This document shows positions 19,170-28,304 of a stretch of 64,000 nucleotides of DNA, in pieces; the stretch's first letter is position 1, and each line of letters opens with the position of its first letter. Both the position numbers and the translations under genes were made by a program. Below the pieces are notes generated by a model that searched no databases, was not told the DNA's origin, and saw only the letters and a program-made list of their open reading frames with translations. The DNA is from Oligoflexia bacterium (lineage in GTDB: Bacteria; Bdellovibrionota_B; Oligoflexia; Oligoflexales; JAGOVF01): NCBI GenBank assembly GCA_030432875.1, contig JAUILP010000010.1, positions 1 to 64,000 on the forward strand, given 5' to 3'.

Positions 19170-21449
19170 ATGCCTAAGCAATCAAGTTTATTATTTGCGG
19201 TACTCAAATCAATCTGTCTCTTTGCGGCACTGCCGATTTATGTCACTCCAAGCGCACTTGGTGCCCAAAATCACAGAGACCCTGTTCATCCGACTACGGC
19301 GTGCACCACGCAAAAAAACGTTAATGAATCCATCAACATCTCATCGTCCCAAATCCTTTGTGGCAACTGGGCCGCAGACAATTTCGCGGCTGGGGAGAAA
19401 CTCATCAACATCACGGCTTCCCATTTGACTTTAGAGTGCGCGAAAAATTTTACCTTTGAGGCTAATGAGTCTTTGGGCACAGTCGCAAATCCCACAGTAG
19501 CAATATATTTGGAGGGGGTAGAAAACGTCACCATTAAAAATTGCCAGGCCCATGGATTTCGCTATGGTGTATTTGCTCTCAATAGCAAAAACATCAAAAT
19601 CATAAACAATGACTTTAGCAAAAATTATCATGATCCCGCTGCGGGTTGGGTGCAAGACAAATTTCAAGGCGGAGGAATCCGTTTTGAGAGAATCGAAAAA
19701 GGCCAAATTTCCAAAAATATCCTTGCCGAGAACTGGAATGGCATTGAACTAAGACACAGTAATGCCATCATTGTCGCAAACAACTTAGCTGACAATTGTT
19801 CCAACACGGGCATAACGTTGGTCAATAGCCATTATAATACTATCAAAAAGAATGATTTTTCCTGGGCTGTTCGTGGTCCTGCAAAACCCACGTACAAAAA
19901 CATGGGTGACCTGGAGAAATTCTTAGCACAAGATGCACTCAAAGCTCTAAAATTCAAGGCGTCTTGGTATGTCGTCGATACCAAAGATTCTGCCGGTATC
20001 ATTTTGGATTATGGTTCATCCCACAACAAGGTTATTGATAATGATTTTTCCTTTGGTGGTGATGGCATTTTTGTACGATCAGTCATAGGAGCCTGTGCAG
20101 AAAACAATTATTTCTCAGGCAATGACACAACCTATAGTCCTCACAACGCAATTGAGAGTTGGTGCGACGGCAATACGTTTGAAAATAACGATGCCTCCTA
20201 TAGTCATTATGGCGTGTGGTTAGGAGGAAGCGACAACACCGTCGTTAAAGGAAATAAAATCAACCACAATATAGTTGATGGGATTTCGATCCAAATCGCG
20301 GAAGGGCGTCACAATACTATTGTGGGGAATGAGATCACACACAATGGCCGAGTTGGTGTTTTATTGACCGGGCGTGAATACCAAGCCTGGCATGAGCTAA
20401 GCCGTATTGGCTCCAAATTAGCCAATTCCAGTGATATTTTGGTATTGGACAATTCTTTTGCCAAAAATGGGGTTTACGATGCCTTCGTCACTTCAACTCG
20501 AAGTGCCTATTTTATTAACAACACCACGGATCAGAAAAAATTAAATATCATGATTGGCCATGAAGCAGAAAATATTTTTGTCAGTGACGAGAGCTTTAGA
20601 TTTGATGAAGCACCGGAAGCCACACCTCAGGATAAATCTAACGCAGATATCGCCGCTTTAAATCAAGACCACATCGCCGACGCACAGCTAAAGACATCAC
20701 GAACGAGCATTACTGTCGGTGAATCAACTTATATTAAAGTAAATGTGTCAAACGGCGACGAAATTAAAAAGATTGAGTGGGTGATACAGGAAAATAAAGA
20801 CTATTTTGGCCAAGTCAGCATGCCAAAAGCTATTTATCATGATGATTCGCTAGAAAAAACCTCTCTCAATATTAAGTTTTTAAAATCCGGAATATATGAC
20901 ATCAACGTTTTTGTTTTGACTAATAGCGGAGCAAAAACTTTCAGTCGCGAAATCTTTGTAAAAGCAGAACGGGCTTTGCGGGTAAATGATATGATAGGAA
21001 GTTGCCCACTTTTCGACTTTAAGTGTTCTGTAAAAATAGAAAAGGACACCAAGCGTTCTGCGCTTCCTGGTTATATGGTCTCTACCAATACCGCTTATGC
21101 GATGCGAGCCATTTTTTATGTTGAACCGGCTCAAATTTTGGAAAAAAATGTTTTAGAATTTTTTGTGCGCGCCCACAACGTCAATGGCAAGTGGCAATCG
21201 ACACAACCACCCCTGGTGCTCCATTTTGACAATGGCCAAAAGATCATAGTCACCCCAAGCTATAACTGGTTACCCGTTGTGCAGGAAAGCCCTAAGCACG
21301 TGAAAGTTGATCTTAATAACTCTGCCATCTGGTCTCTCAGTGCAGAATTGCCCACAAGTGATCTCATCGCCATCGAATTTCCGTTAGATACCTTTGGGTG
21401 GGAGCCTTATTCCGTCGTTCTAGGGGGTTTCTCAGTTTCGGGAGACTAA
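19170..21449 (+). CDS. Secreted right-handed beta-helix (NosD/CASH-like) protein
   Basis: A 759-residue exported protein. A signal peptide covers about residues 1-32 (core ICLFAALPIYV, cleavage near ALGAQ). Residues 90-460 contain many turns of the parallel beta-helix type (NVTIKNCQAHGFRYGV, NIKIINNDFSKN, GIELRHSNAIIVANN, NTVVKGNKINHNIVDG), as in NosD, pectate lyases and mannuronan epimerases. The C-terminal third is beta-rich with a PKD/Ig-like stretch (TVGESTYIKVNVSNG). Such folds usually bind or cleave polysaccharide; the substrate cannot be read from the sequence. GTAGGAG lies just upstream of the ATG. A nested RNA hairpin follows the gene. Confidence 0.75.
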   Translation: MPKQSSLLFAVLKSICLFAALPIYVTPSALGAQNHRDPVHPTTACTTQKNVNESINISSSQILCGNWAADNFAAGEKLINITASHLTLECAKNFTFEANESLGTVANPTVAIYLEGVENVTIKNCQAHGFRYGVFALNSKNIKIINNDFSKNYHDPAAGWVQDKFQGGGIRFERIEKGQISKNILAENWNGIELRHSNAIIVANNLADNCSNTGITLVNSHYNTIKKNDFSWAVRGPAKPTYKNMGDLEKFLAQDALKALKFKASWYVVDTKDSAGIILDYGSSHNKVIDNDFSFGGDGIFVRSVIGACAENNYFSGNDTTYSPHNAIESWCDGNTFENNDASYSHYGVWLGGSDNTVVKGNKINHNIVDGISIQIAEGRHNTIVGNEITHNGRVGVLLTGREYQAWHELSRIGSKLANSSDILVLDNSFAKNGVYDAFVTSTRSAYFINNTTDQKKLNIMIGHEAENIFVSDESFRFDEAPEATPQDKSNADIAALNQDHIADAQLKTSRTSITVGESTYIKVNVSNGDEIKKIEWVIQENKDYFGQVSMPKAIYHDDSLEKTSLNIKFLKSGIYDINVFVLTNSGAKTFSREIFVKAERALRVNDMIGSCPLFDFKCSVKIEKDTKRSALPGYMVSTNTAYAMRAIFYVEPAQILEKNVLEFFVRAHNVNGKWQSTQPPLVLHFDNGQKIIVTPSYNWLPVVQESPKHVKVDLNNSAIWSLSAELPTSDLIAIEFPLDTFGWEPYSVVLGGFSVSGD

Positions 21450-21472
21450 AAATTACTGTCACCACGCACCTC

Positions 21473-21560
21473 ATGCGCCCGCTCCGCGGTCTCCGAACGC
21501 AAGAAACCCGTTATGCGCATGACGGGTCTCTCATTTTCTGAGGCCGAGGAGCGGGCGTAT
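21473..21560. other. Nested GC-rich inverted repeat, probable structured RNA or terminator
   Basis: ATGCGCCCGCTCC (21473-21485) pairs with GGAGCGGGCGTAT (21548-21560) over 13 positions. After one mismatch the stem continues with CGGTCTC (21487-21493) and GAGGCCG (21540-21546). Inside is a second hairpin, ACCCGT (21506-21511) with ACGGGT (21522-21527), extended by the self-complementary ATGCGCAT. The element is far richer in G+C than its surroundings and lacks a long T-tract. It lies 23 bases after the beta-helix gene and could be a terminator, a REP-like element or a small RNA. Confidence 0.55.
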
Positions 21561-21746
21561 CATATATAGGCACGGGACCTTGATCACCCCTTATTTGTTG
21601 GTATTCCAGGGAAATTTACTCCGCCGCTAGCATTGGCTTATTCTTCTGTGATACTTTGGATTCAACAAGCGTACTAAGCTTTATTTTCCGGCCCGTGTGC
21701 TTAAACTTTAACAAAAAAAACGCCCTAAAAATGCTCAGGAGCTACC

Positions 21747-24521
21747 ATGGATGCCTTCGGGTCATCAGCTAACTCCGTCTTATCACAAATTCACCGGATC
21801 AAAACCGCCTATCCTGAGCTAGCGGCAGGAGGCGCTTTTTCAGGATCACCTGATGAAAAAGAACGAGGTTTAGCGCCTGTTTTGCTTGCTTTAACCGGCC
21901 AGGCTTTTGCGCCAAACGATATCACAAAAGAGATCCAGTTTTTATGTGCGTTCGCAGCTCATTTTTTGCGGGAGCTTTTTAACACCGTTGATGACTATAA
22001 AGCTCCGCCGAGCCTATCAGCAAAAGCTCTTAAGCGCTTTTTGGAAATGCAGACATTTTCTCTTGGTGCCTTGTGTTTTGAATCTGATTTTCTTTCTCAG
22101 CTCTGGGGAGATTTTGCTCAGGAAATAGAACGTTTATTTGGCCAGGAAAAAACCAATGCTGAGCCTCGCGCGACTCTAGAAATGAAGTTTCCTGATTGGG
22201 CGTTTTCTGGGCGCCTGCATTTTCATCTAGCGGAAGATCCGCAAAATATAGAGCAGCCCTTTTTATTTTTGATCACCGTTGCGACCCGCATCTTAGGCAA
22301 ACCGCGCATGCAGCATATGCCTCTCTCCAAGGTTGTTTCGGGTGCCTTGCATGACCCGCTTATGCTGCAAGCAGTTCTTGCTTCTTTAAAAAAAAGCGCT
22401 GAATCCAGTGCGTTTATGCAGGAAATGCTGCGGACAAATAGAGCCTTTAGTCCCGCACCTTTAAGTTCAAAAGAAGCTTACCGATTTCTTTGTGATTTTT
22501 CGTCACTAGAAAAATATGGTTTTATCATTAAACTCCCACAAAAATGGCAGCTAAAAAAACCGTTAATGCCATCGGTGCGTGTCAAGGTCGAAAATACAAA
22601 CGTGGCACCGCAGCCTCAGGGGAAAATATTCAGCCTGTTTCACTTCAACCCCAAGCTCACCGTGGATGGTGAAGGTCTCAGTGACGCCGAAGTTGCGACT
22701 ATTCTTTCGGCTCCGGGTGATCTCGTTAAAATCCGCGGAAAATGGGTGTTAGCTCGCGGTGAAGATGTCCGTGGTGTCCTGGATAAATGGTGGCAAATTG
22801 CGGCGATCAAGCATCAAGGCTTTACTTTTTCTGAAGCCCTGCGCATGCTGTCCCGCTCAAAAATGATCGGGAATAAACCTGACCTTGACGCTGCTTCTAG
22901 CGAGGCAGGGGCTGATTCTTTCACCTCGGAAGAAATAGACCTTGGCAAAGGTTTTTTAGATATTTTAGAGTCACTGCGCGGTGAGACCGCCAGTTTTTCG
23001 CCCGAGCAAGAATTACATCTACAAAGGCACTTACACGCGACACTTCGCCCTTATCAAAAAATAGGCGTTGAATGGCTCGTGCGTTTATATCAATTGGGTC
23101 TAGGCGGATGCTTAGCCGATGATATGGGGCTGGGAAAAACGCTGCAGGTCATAGGACTTCTTGTTGCCAAAAAATTTGGGCGGGCCTGTGAAAAAAAAAC
23201 ATATAACGAAGAACAAAAACCCAGTCTTTTGGTCGTTCCTGCTTCGCTGCTTGGAAACTGGGAAGCTGAATTAAAAAAATTCGCGCCTTTGCTGCAGTTT
23301 GTCGTCCTCCATCCTTCCAGACAAAAACAATATATGGAGGCTGAAAAATCGTCCTGCCGGTATTCTCGTAAAGACCTTTTGATCACCTCCTACGCGATGG
23401 CGCAGAGATTAGAATGGTTACATGAGCTAAGTTTTGATCTCATAATAATTGATGAAGCCCAGGCTATTAAAAACCCCGTGGCTCAGCTAACCAGGGCTAT
23501 GAAAAAACTCGACGCTCACGCCCGTTTTGCCCTCACGGGAACGCCTGTTGAAAATCAAGCCAGTGATTTGTGGTCGATTATGGATTTTTGCGTACCGCAG
23601 GTACTGGGGACGCTAAAGGATTTTCAAAGGTACTACGCGGGTTTGGCAGAAAAAAAGGATTTTGGGGCTTTAAAGGATATCCTGGATCCGATTTTACTTA
23701 GGCGTCTAAAAACCAACAAACGCATCATTAGTGACCTCCCAGAAAAAATTGAGATGAAAGTATTTTCCGGTTTGACCAAAATACAAGCCGATTTATATCA
23801 ACGCGATCTTGACGCTCTCAAGAATGACCTAGAAAATTGTGAAAAAGAAATCGTACGTAAAGGCCTTATTTTAAAATCTTTGCTAAGATTTAAGCAAATA
23901 TGCAATCATCCTTCGCAGCGTCTAAGTGACAATATTTATGACTATCATGATAGCGGAAAATTTTTGCGCCTCAAAAATCTAGTGGCGCAAATCAAGTCAC
24001 GTCGAGAGAAATTTATAATTTTTACCCAGTTTCGGGAGTTAACCGACATACTCGCAAGTTTTCTGCAAGAAATCACCGGAGATAGAGGGCTGATTTTACA
24101 TGGATCCGTGCCCGTATCAGAGCGACAAAATCTGGTGCGTTTGTTCCAAGAAGATGAACGCTATGGTTTTTTTGTGTTATCTTTAAAAGCGGGTGGTTCA
24201 GGCCTGAATTTGACTCGGGCGACACAGGTTATTCATTTTGACCGTTGGTGGAACCCTGCCGTCGAAAACCAAGCCACTGATCGCTGCTTTCGCATAGGGC
24301 AGAAACAACGCGTTCTGGTGCATAAATTTGTGTGCCGTGGGACTATCGAAGATAAAATTGATCGTTTGATAGAGAGCAAAAAAAATCTCGCGGATGAACT
24401 CGTATCGGCCAGTGGCGAAACTAAACTCACCGAGATGACCAATGAATCGTTATTGCAGCTTCTTAAGATAGACACGGATAGCACTTATATAGGTGAGGCC
24501 GAACTCTTAGATGACGCTTAA
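21747..24521 (+). CDS. SNF2-family DEAD/DEAH-box helicase/ATPase
   Basis: A 924-residue bacterial SNF2 translocase. An N-terminal region of about 400 residues includes a stretch like the SNF2 helicase-associated domain (DGEGLSDAEVATIL, GDLVKIRGKWV). The ATPase then has ADDMGLGKTLQ (motif I), IIIDEAQAIKN (motif II) and ALTGTPVENQ (motif III). The C-terminal helicase lobe has FIIFTQF, LKAGGSGLNLT, HFDRWWNPAVENQATDR and RIGQ. These enzymes move along double-stranded DNA, for example in polymerase recycling or repair. The start is supported by AGGAG. The next gene, 99 bases on, encodes a SWIM zinc-finger protein, a common companion. Confidence 0.93.
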   Translation: MDAFGSSANSVLSQIHRIKTAYPELAAGGAFSGSPDEKERGLAPVLLALTGQAFAPNDITKEIQFLCAFAAHFLRELFNTVDDYKAPPSLSAKALKRFLEMQTFSLGALCFESDFLSQLWGDFAQEIERLFGQEKTNAEPRATLEMKFPDWAFSGRLHFHLAEDPQNIEQPFLFLITVATRILGKPRMQHMPLSKVVSGALHDPLMLQAVLASLKKSAESSAFMQEMLRTNRAFSPAPLSSKEAYRFLCDFSSLEKYGFIIKLPQKWQLKKPLMPSVRVKVENTNVAPQPQGKIFSLFHFNPKLTVDGEGLSDAEVATILSAPGDLVKIRGKWVLARGEDVRGVLDKWWQIAAIKHQGFTFSEALRMLSRSKMIGNKPDLDAASSEAGADSFTSEEIDLGKGFLDILESLRGETASFSPEQELHLQRHLHATLRPYQKIGVEWLVRLYQLGLGGCLADDMGLGKTLQVIGLLVAKKFGRACEKKTYNEEQKPSLLVVPASLLGNWEAELKKFAPLLQFVVLHPSRQKQYMEAEKSSCRYSRKDLLITSYAMAQRLEWLHELSFDLIIIDEAQAIKNPVAQLTRAMKKLDAHARFALTGTPVENQASDLWSIMDFCVPQVLGTLKDFQRYYAGLAEKKDFGALKDILDPILLRRLKTNKRIISDLPEKIEMKVFSGLTKIQADLYQRDLDALKNDLENCEKEIVRKGLILKSLLRFKQICNHPSQRLSDNIYDYHDSGKFLRLKNLVAQIKSRREKFIIFTQFRELTDILASFLQEITGDRGLILHGSVPVSERQNLVRLFQEDERYGFFVLSLKAGGSGLNLTRATQVIHFDRWWNPAVENQATDRCFRIGQKQRVLVHKFVCRGTIEDKIDRLIESKKNLADELVSASGETKLTEMTNESLLQLLKIDTDSTYIGEAELLDDA

Positions 24522-24620
24522 GATATTTTTGCCTATGCTACACTTAGGCTCTATGGGTACTTTGGCAAGCAAAGCTGATCTCTACACGAATCGCCCAGTT
24601 TATGACGAGGAATAGGTATC

Positions 24621-25340
24621 ATGACAACGTATATTTATGACTATGATGACGAAAAAAATACAGGAAAAACGACTAAAGCAGATCATGAAAAAATCATCCG
24701 CAAACACATAGAGTCTTTGCCGAACAACCAAAAAACTTTGTCGCCACTCTCTGCCCCTGCTAGAGGAAAACTCACCACGTCTTTTTGGGGCCAGGCCTGG
24801 GTGCAGAATATTCGCTCTTATGAAGATCTAGAATACCGAATTGATAGGGGCCGTAGCTACCTACGCCGGGGAGCTGTAATTGATCTACGCATAGAGGGAC
24901 AGCAGGTCCACGGTCTTGTAGCAGGCCTGGAAGTCTATGAAGTTTCGGTCCACTTTAAAAAATTAGCCGATGATAAATATTTGGCATTCAAAAAACTCCT
25001 CAACGATCAAATCCATAACACTCTTAATCTTTTGGCGGGAGAAATGCCCGATGATATGGTTCTAGCTGTAACCCATCCTCATACGGGACTTTTTCCTCGT
25101 TCTGACGAAATTTCTTTTTCCTGCACGTGCTTGGATTATGCACATGTATGCAAACACGCTGCGGCAATTTTGTACGGCATCGCACTGCGGTTTGATCAAG
25201 ACGCGCGTTTGTTTTTTTCCCTTAGAGGCATGGATAATTTGCTGCTCAGTGAGTTAGCTAAGAATGCAGTCGATAAAGGGCTAGATGTCGGTGATACCGC
25301 CAAAATTCAGGAGCTATTTGATATTGACATCATGGAATGA
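24621..25340 (+). CDS. SWIM zinc-finger protein, companion of the SNF2 helicase
   Basis: A 239-residue protein with a SWIM motif (CxCx6CxH) formed by Cys168, Cys170, Cys177 and His179 in SCTCLDYAHVCKHA, which should bind zinc and DNA or a protein partner. The N-terminal SFWGQAWVQNIRSYEDLE and ARGKL patterns are typical of the bacterial SWIM proteins encoded beside SNF2 helicases. The gene follows the helicase gene on the same strand and is probably co-transcribed. GAGGAATAGGT lies just before the ATG. The stop codon lies within the first copy of a short direct repeat. Confidence 0.85.
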   Translation: MTTYIYDYDDEKNTGKTTKADHEKIIRKHIESLPNNQKTLSPLSAPARGKLTTSFWGQAWVQNIRSYEDLEYRIDRGRSYLRRGAVIDLRIEGQQVHGLVAGLEVYEVSVHFKKLADDKYLAFKKLLNDQIHNTLNLLAGEMPDDMVLAVTHPHTGLFPRSDEISFSCTCLDYAHVCKHAAAILYGIALRFDQDARLFFSLRGMDNLLLSELAKNAVDKGLDVGDTAKIQELFDIDIME

Positions 25341-25389
25341 AACAAAGAGCATAAGCGACTTAAAATTGAACGGAATGAAACAAAGAGCA
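25334..25389 (+). repeat. 18-bp direct repeat across a stop codon
   Basis: GGAATGAAACAAAGAGCA occurs at 25334-25351 and again at 25372-25389, 38 bases apart. The first copy contains the TGA that ends the SWIM gene. A small tandem duplication at the gene end is the simplest explanation. Confidence 0.8.
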
Positions 25390-25657
25390 GGCGAGGTTCT
25401 TCGTAAGCGCTCGCGGCTTTTCATGCGCTCAAGGCTATTCTTGGGTGCTTTCGCGGCGATAAAGGAATGATCTCTAAAGAATCTTGGCAACAATGCGCAT
25501 TAATGGAGGGCACATGGGTGTCCTGTCACCTCCATATGGTTCATGCAGTTCCTAACGATGACACTTTCTGATTTTTGCTTTTTCGATTGACATCTATTAG
25601 CCTCCTGATCTTAAATAAACCCTAGGAACTATCGTAAATAACAAAATAAAGCACTTT
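25341..25657. other. Intergenic stretch
   Basis: Beyond the direct repeat it contains a small hairpin, ATGGAGG (25503-25509) with CCTCCAT (25529-25535), about 120 bases before the next start codon and without a T-tract. I see no gene. Confidence 0.4.
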
Positions 25658-26572
25658 ATGAAATATTCTTATATTCGTGCCCATGATTCCGTGGAATTTT
25701 CTGCTGATTCTGTAGAAATGATGCCATTTCCTCAGCGCATCTTCTTTGTTCATCCTTGTTATTTCAATATAAGTTATGCCATCAATCCCCACATGCTGGC
25801 AAAGTCTGGCGAGCTTAATAAAATTGATAGCGAAAAAGCTCTTCACGAATGGGAGAATCTTGTTGGTGCTTACCGCTCGTTAGGTCTTGACTCATATGTT
25901 ATGCACCCTGAGGCTTCATGTCCTGACATGGTTTTTTGTGCCAATCAAACCCTCCCCTTTATCAATAGGTCCGGACAGCCTGCCGCTATTTTAAGCAAAA
26001 TGCATGACCCGGTAAGGCGTGATGAAGTCGAGAAAATTGGCGCTCAGCTAGAACTGTTAAAAGTTACCTTAGATGTGAGCATCGCCAAGCAAAATGATCT
26101 CACCTTTGAAGGCATGGGTGATGCGCTATGGGTACCGGGCCGCAAACTACTCCTTGGGGGGTATGGGGTAAGAACCTCAGAACAGGCATATGAAATTATT
26201 GCCCCCCTTATTGATGCTCATATAGTCCTCTTTGAACTCACCAATCCTGATTTTTACCACCTTGATACCTGCTTGTCCGTTTTAGATGACACCCATGTTC
26301 TCGCCACTCGGTCAGGCTTCACTGAAAACGGGTGGAACACATTAAAACAACTTTTTAAGCAGGTGATTGAAGTCCCCTTATCTGAAGCCAATTCACCGGG
26401 ATTTGCTTGCAACGCGCACTCTCCGGATCAAAAACACGTCCTTATTCAGCGTGGCAATTTTGAAACAGAAGCAAAACTCAAACTCCATGGATTCATACCA
26501 ATACCACTCGAAACGGAAGAATTTATCAAATCTGGCGGCTCTGTTTTTTGTATGAAACAAATGTTTTTTTAA
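25658..26572 (+). CDS. Amidinotransferase/DDAH-type guanidino-group hydrolase
   Basis: A 304-residue member of the guanidine-group-modifying superfamily (DDAH, arginine deiminase, amidinotransferase). It shows the family's PDMVFCANQ, LTFEGMGDALW, the catalytic His201 in YHLDTCLSVL, and the nucleophile Cys298 in SGGSVFCMKQM. No signal peptide is visible, so it should be cytoplasmic. The substrate could be arginine, citrulline or a methylated arginine. The first ATG has no clear ribosome site, and a start a few codons later (ATGATGCC near 25718) would leave the fold intact. A second deiminase of a different branch follows 89 bases later. Confidence 0.82.
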   Translation: MKYSYIRAHDSVEFSADSVEMMPFPQRIFFVHPCYFNISYAINPHMLAKSGELNKIDSEKALHEWENLVGAYRSLGLDSYVMHPEASCPDMVFCANQTLPFINRSGQPAAILSKMHDPVRRDEVEKIGAQLELLKVTLDVSIAKQNDLTFEGMGDALWVPGRKLLLGGYGVRTSEQAYEIIAPLIDAHIVLFELTNPDFYHLDTCLSVLDDTHVLATRSGFTENGWNTLKQLFKQVIEVPLSEANSPGFACNAHSPDQKHVLIQRGNFETEAKLKLHGFIPIPLETEEFIKSGGSVFCMKQMFF

Positions 26573-26661
26573 TTTTTATTCAAGGAAGATTTTGTCGCGA
26601 CTCTAAATTTGCTTCTTCATTGCATTATGCAAGGTTTCTTTACTTTGACAAGGAGTGTTTT

Positions 26662-27855
26662 ATGCGATTTTTTTTGCTTTTTTTGCCCTTTTTACATTTT
26701 GTGACCTCATGTGGTCAACCATCAACTGCCTCACTAAAAGGCCATTATGAGGAATCTGACGAGCAAAAGGCAAACGCATACAGTGGCAAACAAGCGGTAG
26801 TACCTGAATATTTTCCCACAGGGGCGGTGATTGTGAGCTTGCCCCTACTTTCTCTCTATGACAAAGAAGATTTCATCAAAGAAATTATCAATGCCGGTGC
26901 AAAAGATATATATGTCACCATTGAAAAAAACTCCGGGATAACGCTAAAATCTTCAGTATTCAAGACACTAAGAACTGTCCTTGGAAATGACTTTAAAAAC
27001 ATTCACCTTGTAGAGCAGCCAGACTCGGGAAGAATATCTGTTTGGGCTCGGGATTGGTCTCCTTTAGGCGCTGAAGCAAATGACATCAGGGATCCCGCTA
27101 AAAAACTTCGCTTCCTCGATTTGAATTACTACTCAAATCGAAAAGCTGATGATTCATCGCCTCGCGCCTTAGAAAATCTTTATGCATACTCACGTGTAAG
27201 TGTGCCTGTATACAATGAAGGCGGGAACTTCATGGTCAATGATTCTGGGGACTGCCTAATGTCAACCCGTGTTGTTGATGCCAATAGCTTTAAATCACGC
27301 AATGATGACATGATTCTAAGTGCCCAGGAAATCAAAACCTATTATAAAGACTTTGCTGGTTGCAAAAACGTAACCATATTCCAGCGCATTCCTTACGAAG
27401 GCACAGGGCATATTGATATGTGGGGCAAATTCCTAAGCGACAAAACAATCGTAGTTGGTGAATTGAGAGAGACGACATTGCAGTTTCTCAGCGGCAGTGC
27501 ACTAACCGTAGCCACCGAAATGCAGGCATACCTTGAAGATAGAGCTCAAGATCTTATCGCAGCCGGTTATGACGTTAAAAGAATTCCGATGCCTGCTCCA
27601 GAAAGTCGTGTTTATAGATCGTACACCAATTCTCTTATCGTAAACAATACCATCCTCGTACCCCGCTATACAAAACCATCTTTCAAAGTCCTGGGAAAAT
27701 ATTCCGATGATTCCCTCCTGGCGGATTATGAAGCTGAAGTGAAAAGTATATACGAATCTGAAGGCTATAAGGTCGTCTTTCTCGAATCAGATGATCTTAT
27801 TTCTTATGGTGGCGCAGTACACTGTGTCACGATGCAGGTGCCAAAGTTTGATTAG
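26662..27855 (+). CDS. Agmatine deiminase/bacterial PAD-family lipoprotein
   Basis: About 397 residues. The frame opens at 26548, but AAGGAG at 26650-26655 and a lipoprotein signal (FFLLFLPFLHFVTSC) place the start at 26662. Family landmarks of the Porphyromonas-type peptidyl-arginine/agmatine deiminases are WARDWSP, YNEGGNFMV, GTGHIDMW, the YTNSLIVNN stretch and the nucleophile Cys388 in GGAVHCVTMQ. Being lipid-anchored outside the cytoplasm, it could deiminate protein arginines or free agmatine in the periplasm or at the surface. It lies just after a cytoplasmic-type relative on the same strand. Confidence 0.85.
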   Translation: MRFFLLFLPFLHFVTSCGQPSTASLKGHYEESDEQKANAYSGKQAVVPEYFPTGAVIVSLPLLSLYDKEDFIKEIINAGAKDIYVTIEKNSGITLKSSVFKTLRTVLGNDFKNIHLVEQPDSGRISVWARDWSPLGAEANDIRDPAKKLRFLDLNYYSNRKADDSSPRALENLYAYSRVSVPVYNEGGNFMVNDSGDCLMSTRVVDANSFKSRNDDMILSAQEIKTYYKDFAGCKNVTIFQRIPYEGTGHIDMWGKFLSDKTIVVGELRETTLQFLSGSALTVATEMQAYLEDRAQDLIAAGYDVKRIPMPAPESRVYRSYTNSLIVNNTILVPRYTKPSFKVLGKYSDDSLLADYEAEVKSIYESEGYKVVFLESDDLISYGGAVHCVTMQVPKFD

Positions 27856-27910
27856 AATTAATGCTAGTAGTCAATAGTTTAGTAAGAATTAACTCTATGA
27901 AGGATTTTTA

Positions 27911-28237
27911 ATGATGAAAACGTTTAGCTTTGTGTTGTTGGGATTTGTGTTAGCATCATGTGTAACTGCTGAAATGGTAAAGTCTCCTAACCAGGATGCC
28001 GGGTCTCAGTATGGACCTTCAAATCAAATTCCCTATGGTATAATAAAATACTTGAATCAAGGCGCTGATGCTGTGATTAGCAAACGACGAGAAGATGCTT
28101 TAAAGAAAATGTATGATTCATGTGGCGGTAAATACGAGATTAAAGAAGAGAGTGCTACTTTTAGTGGTCAATATTCTAGTTTCACAACTCTTGGAAACTC
28201 CGAATATATTTACATCCGATTTGAATGCTTAAAATAG
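27911..28237 (+). CDS. Small lipoprotein, unknown function
   Basis: A 108-residue protein with a lipoprotein signal (FVLLGFVLASC). The mature part has a helix rich in charged residues (SKRREDALKKMYDSCGGKYEI) followed by short strands and a final Cys (FECLK), which may form a disulfide with the Cys of SCGGKY. It follows the deiminase lipoprotein gene by 55 bases on the same strand and may be co-transcribed. I do not recognise the family. Confidence 0.65.
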   Translation: MMKTFSFVLLGFVLASCVTAEMVKSPNQDAGSQYGPSNQIPYGIIKYLNQGADAVISKRREDALKKMYDSCGGKYEIKEESATFSGQYSSFTTLGNSEYIYIRFECLK

Positions 28238-28304
28238 TTTAACTTTATATTTCTTAGCATCAGAGAGGTCCAAAATTTTTTACTTGAACTCCAATACCGG
28301 GCGC

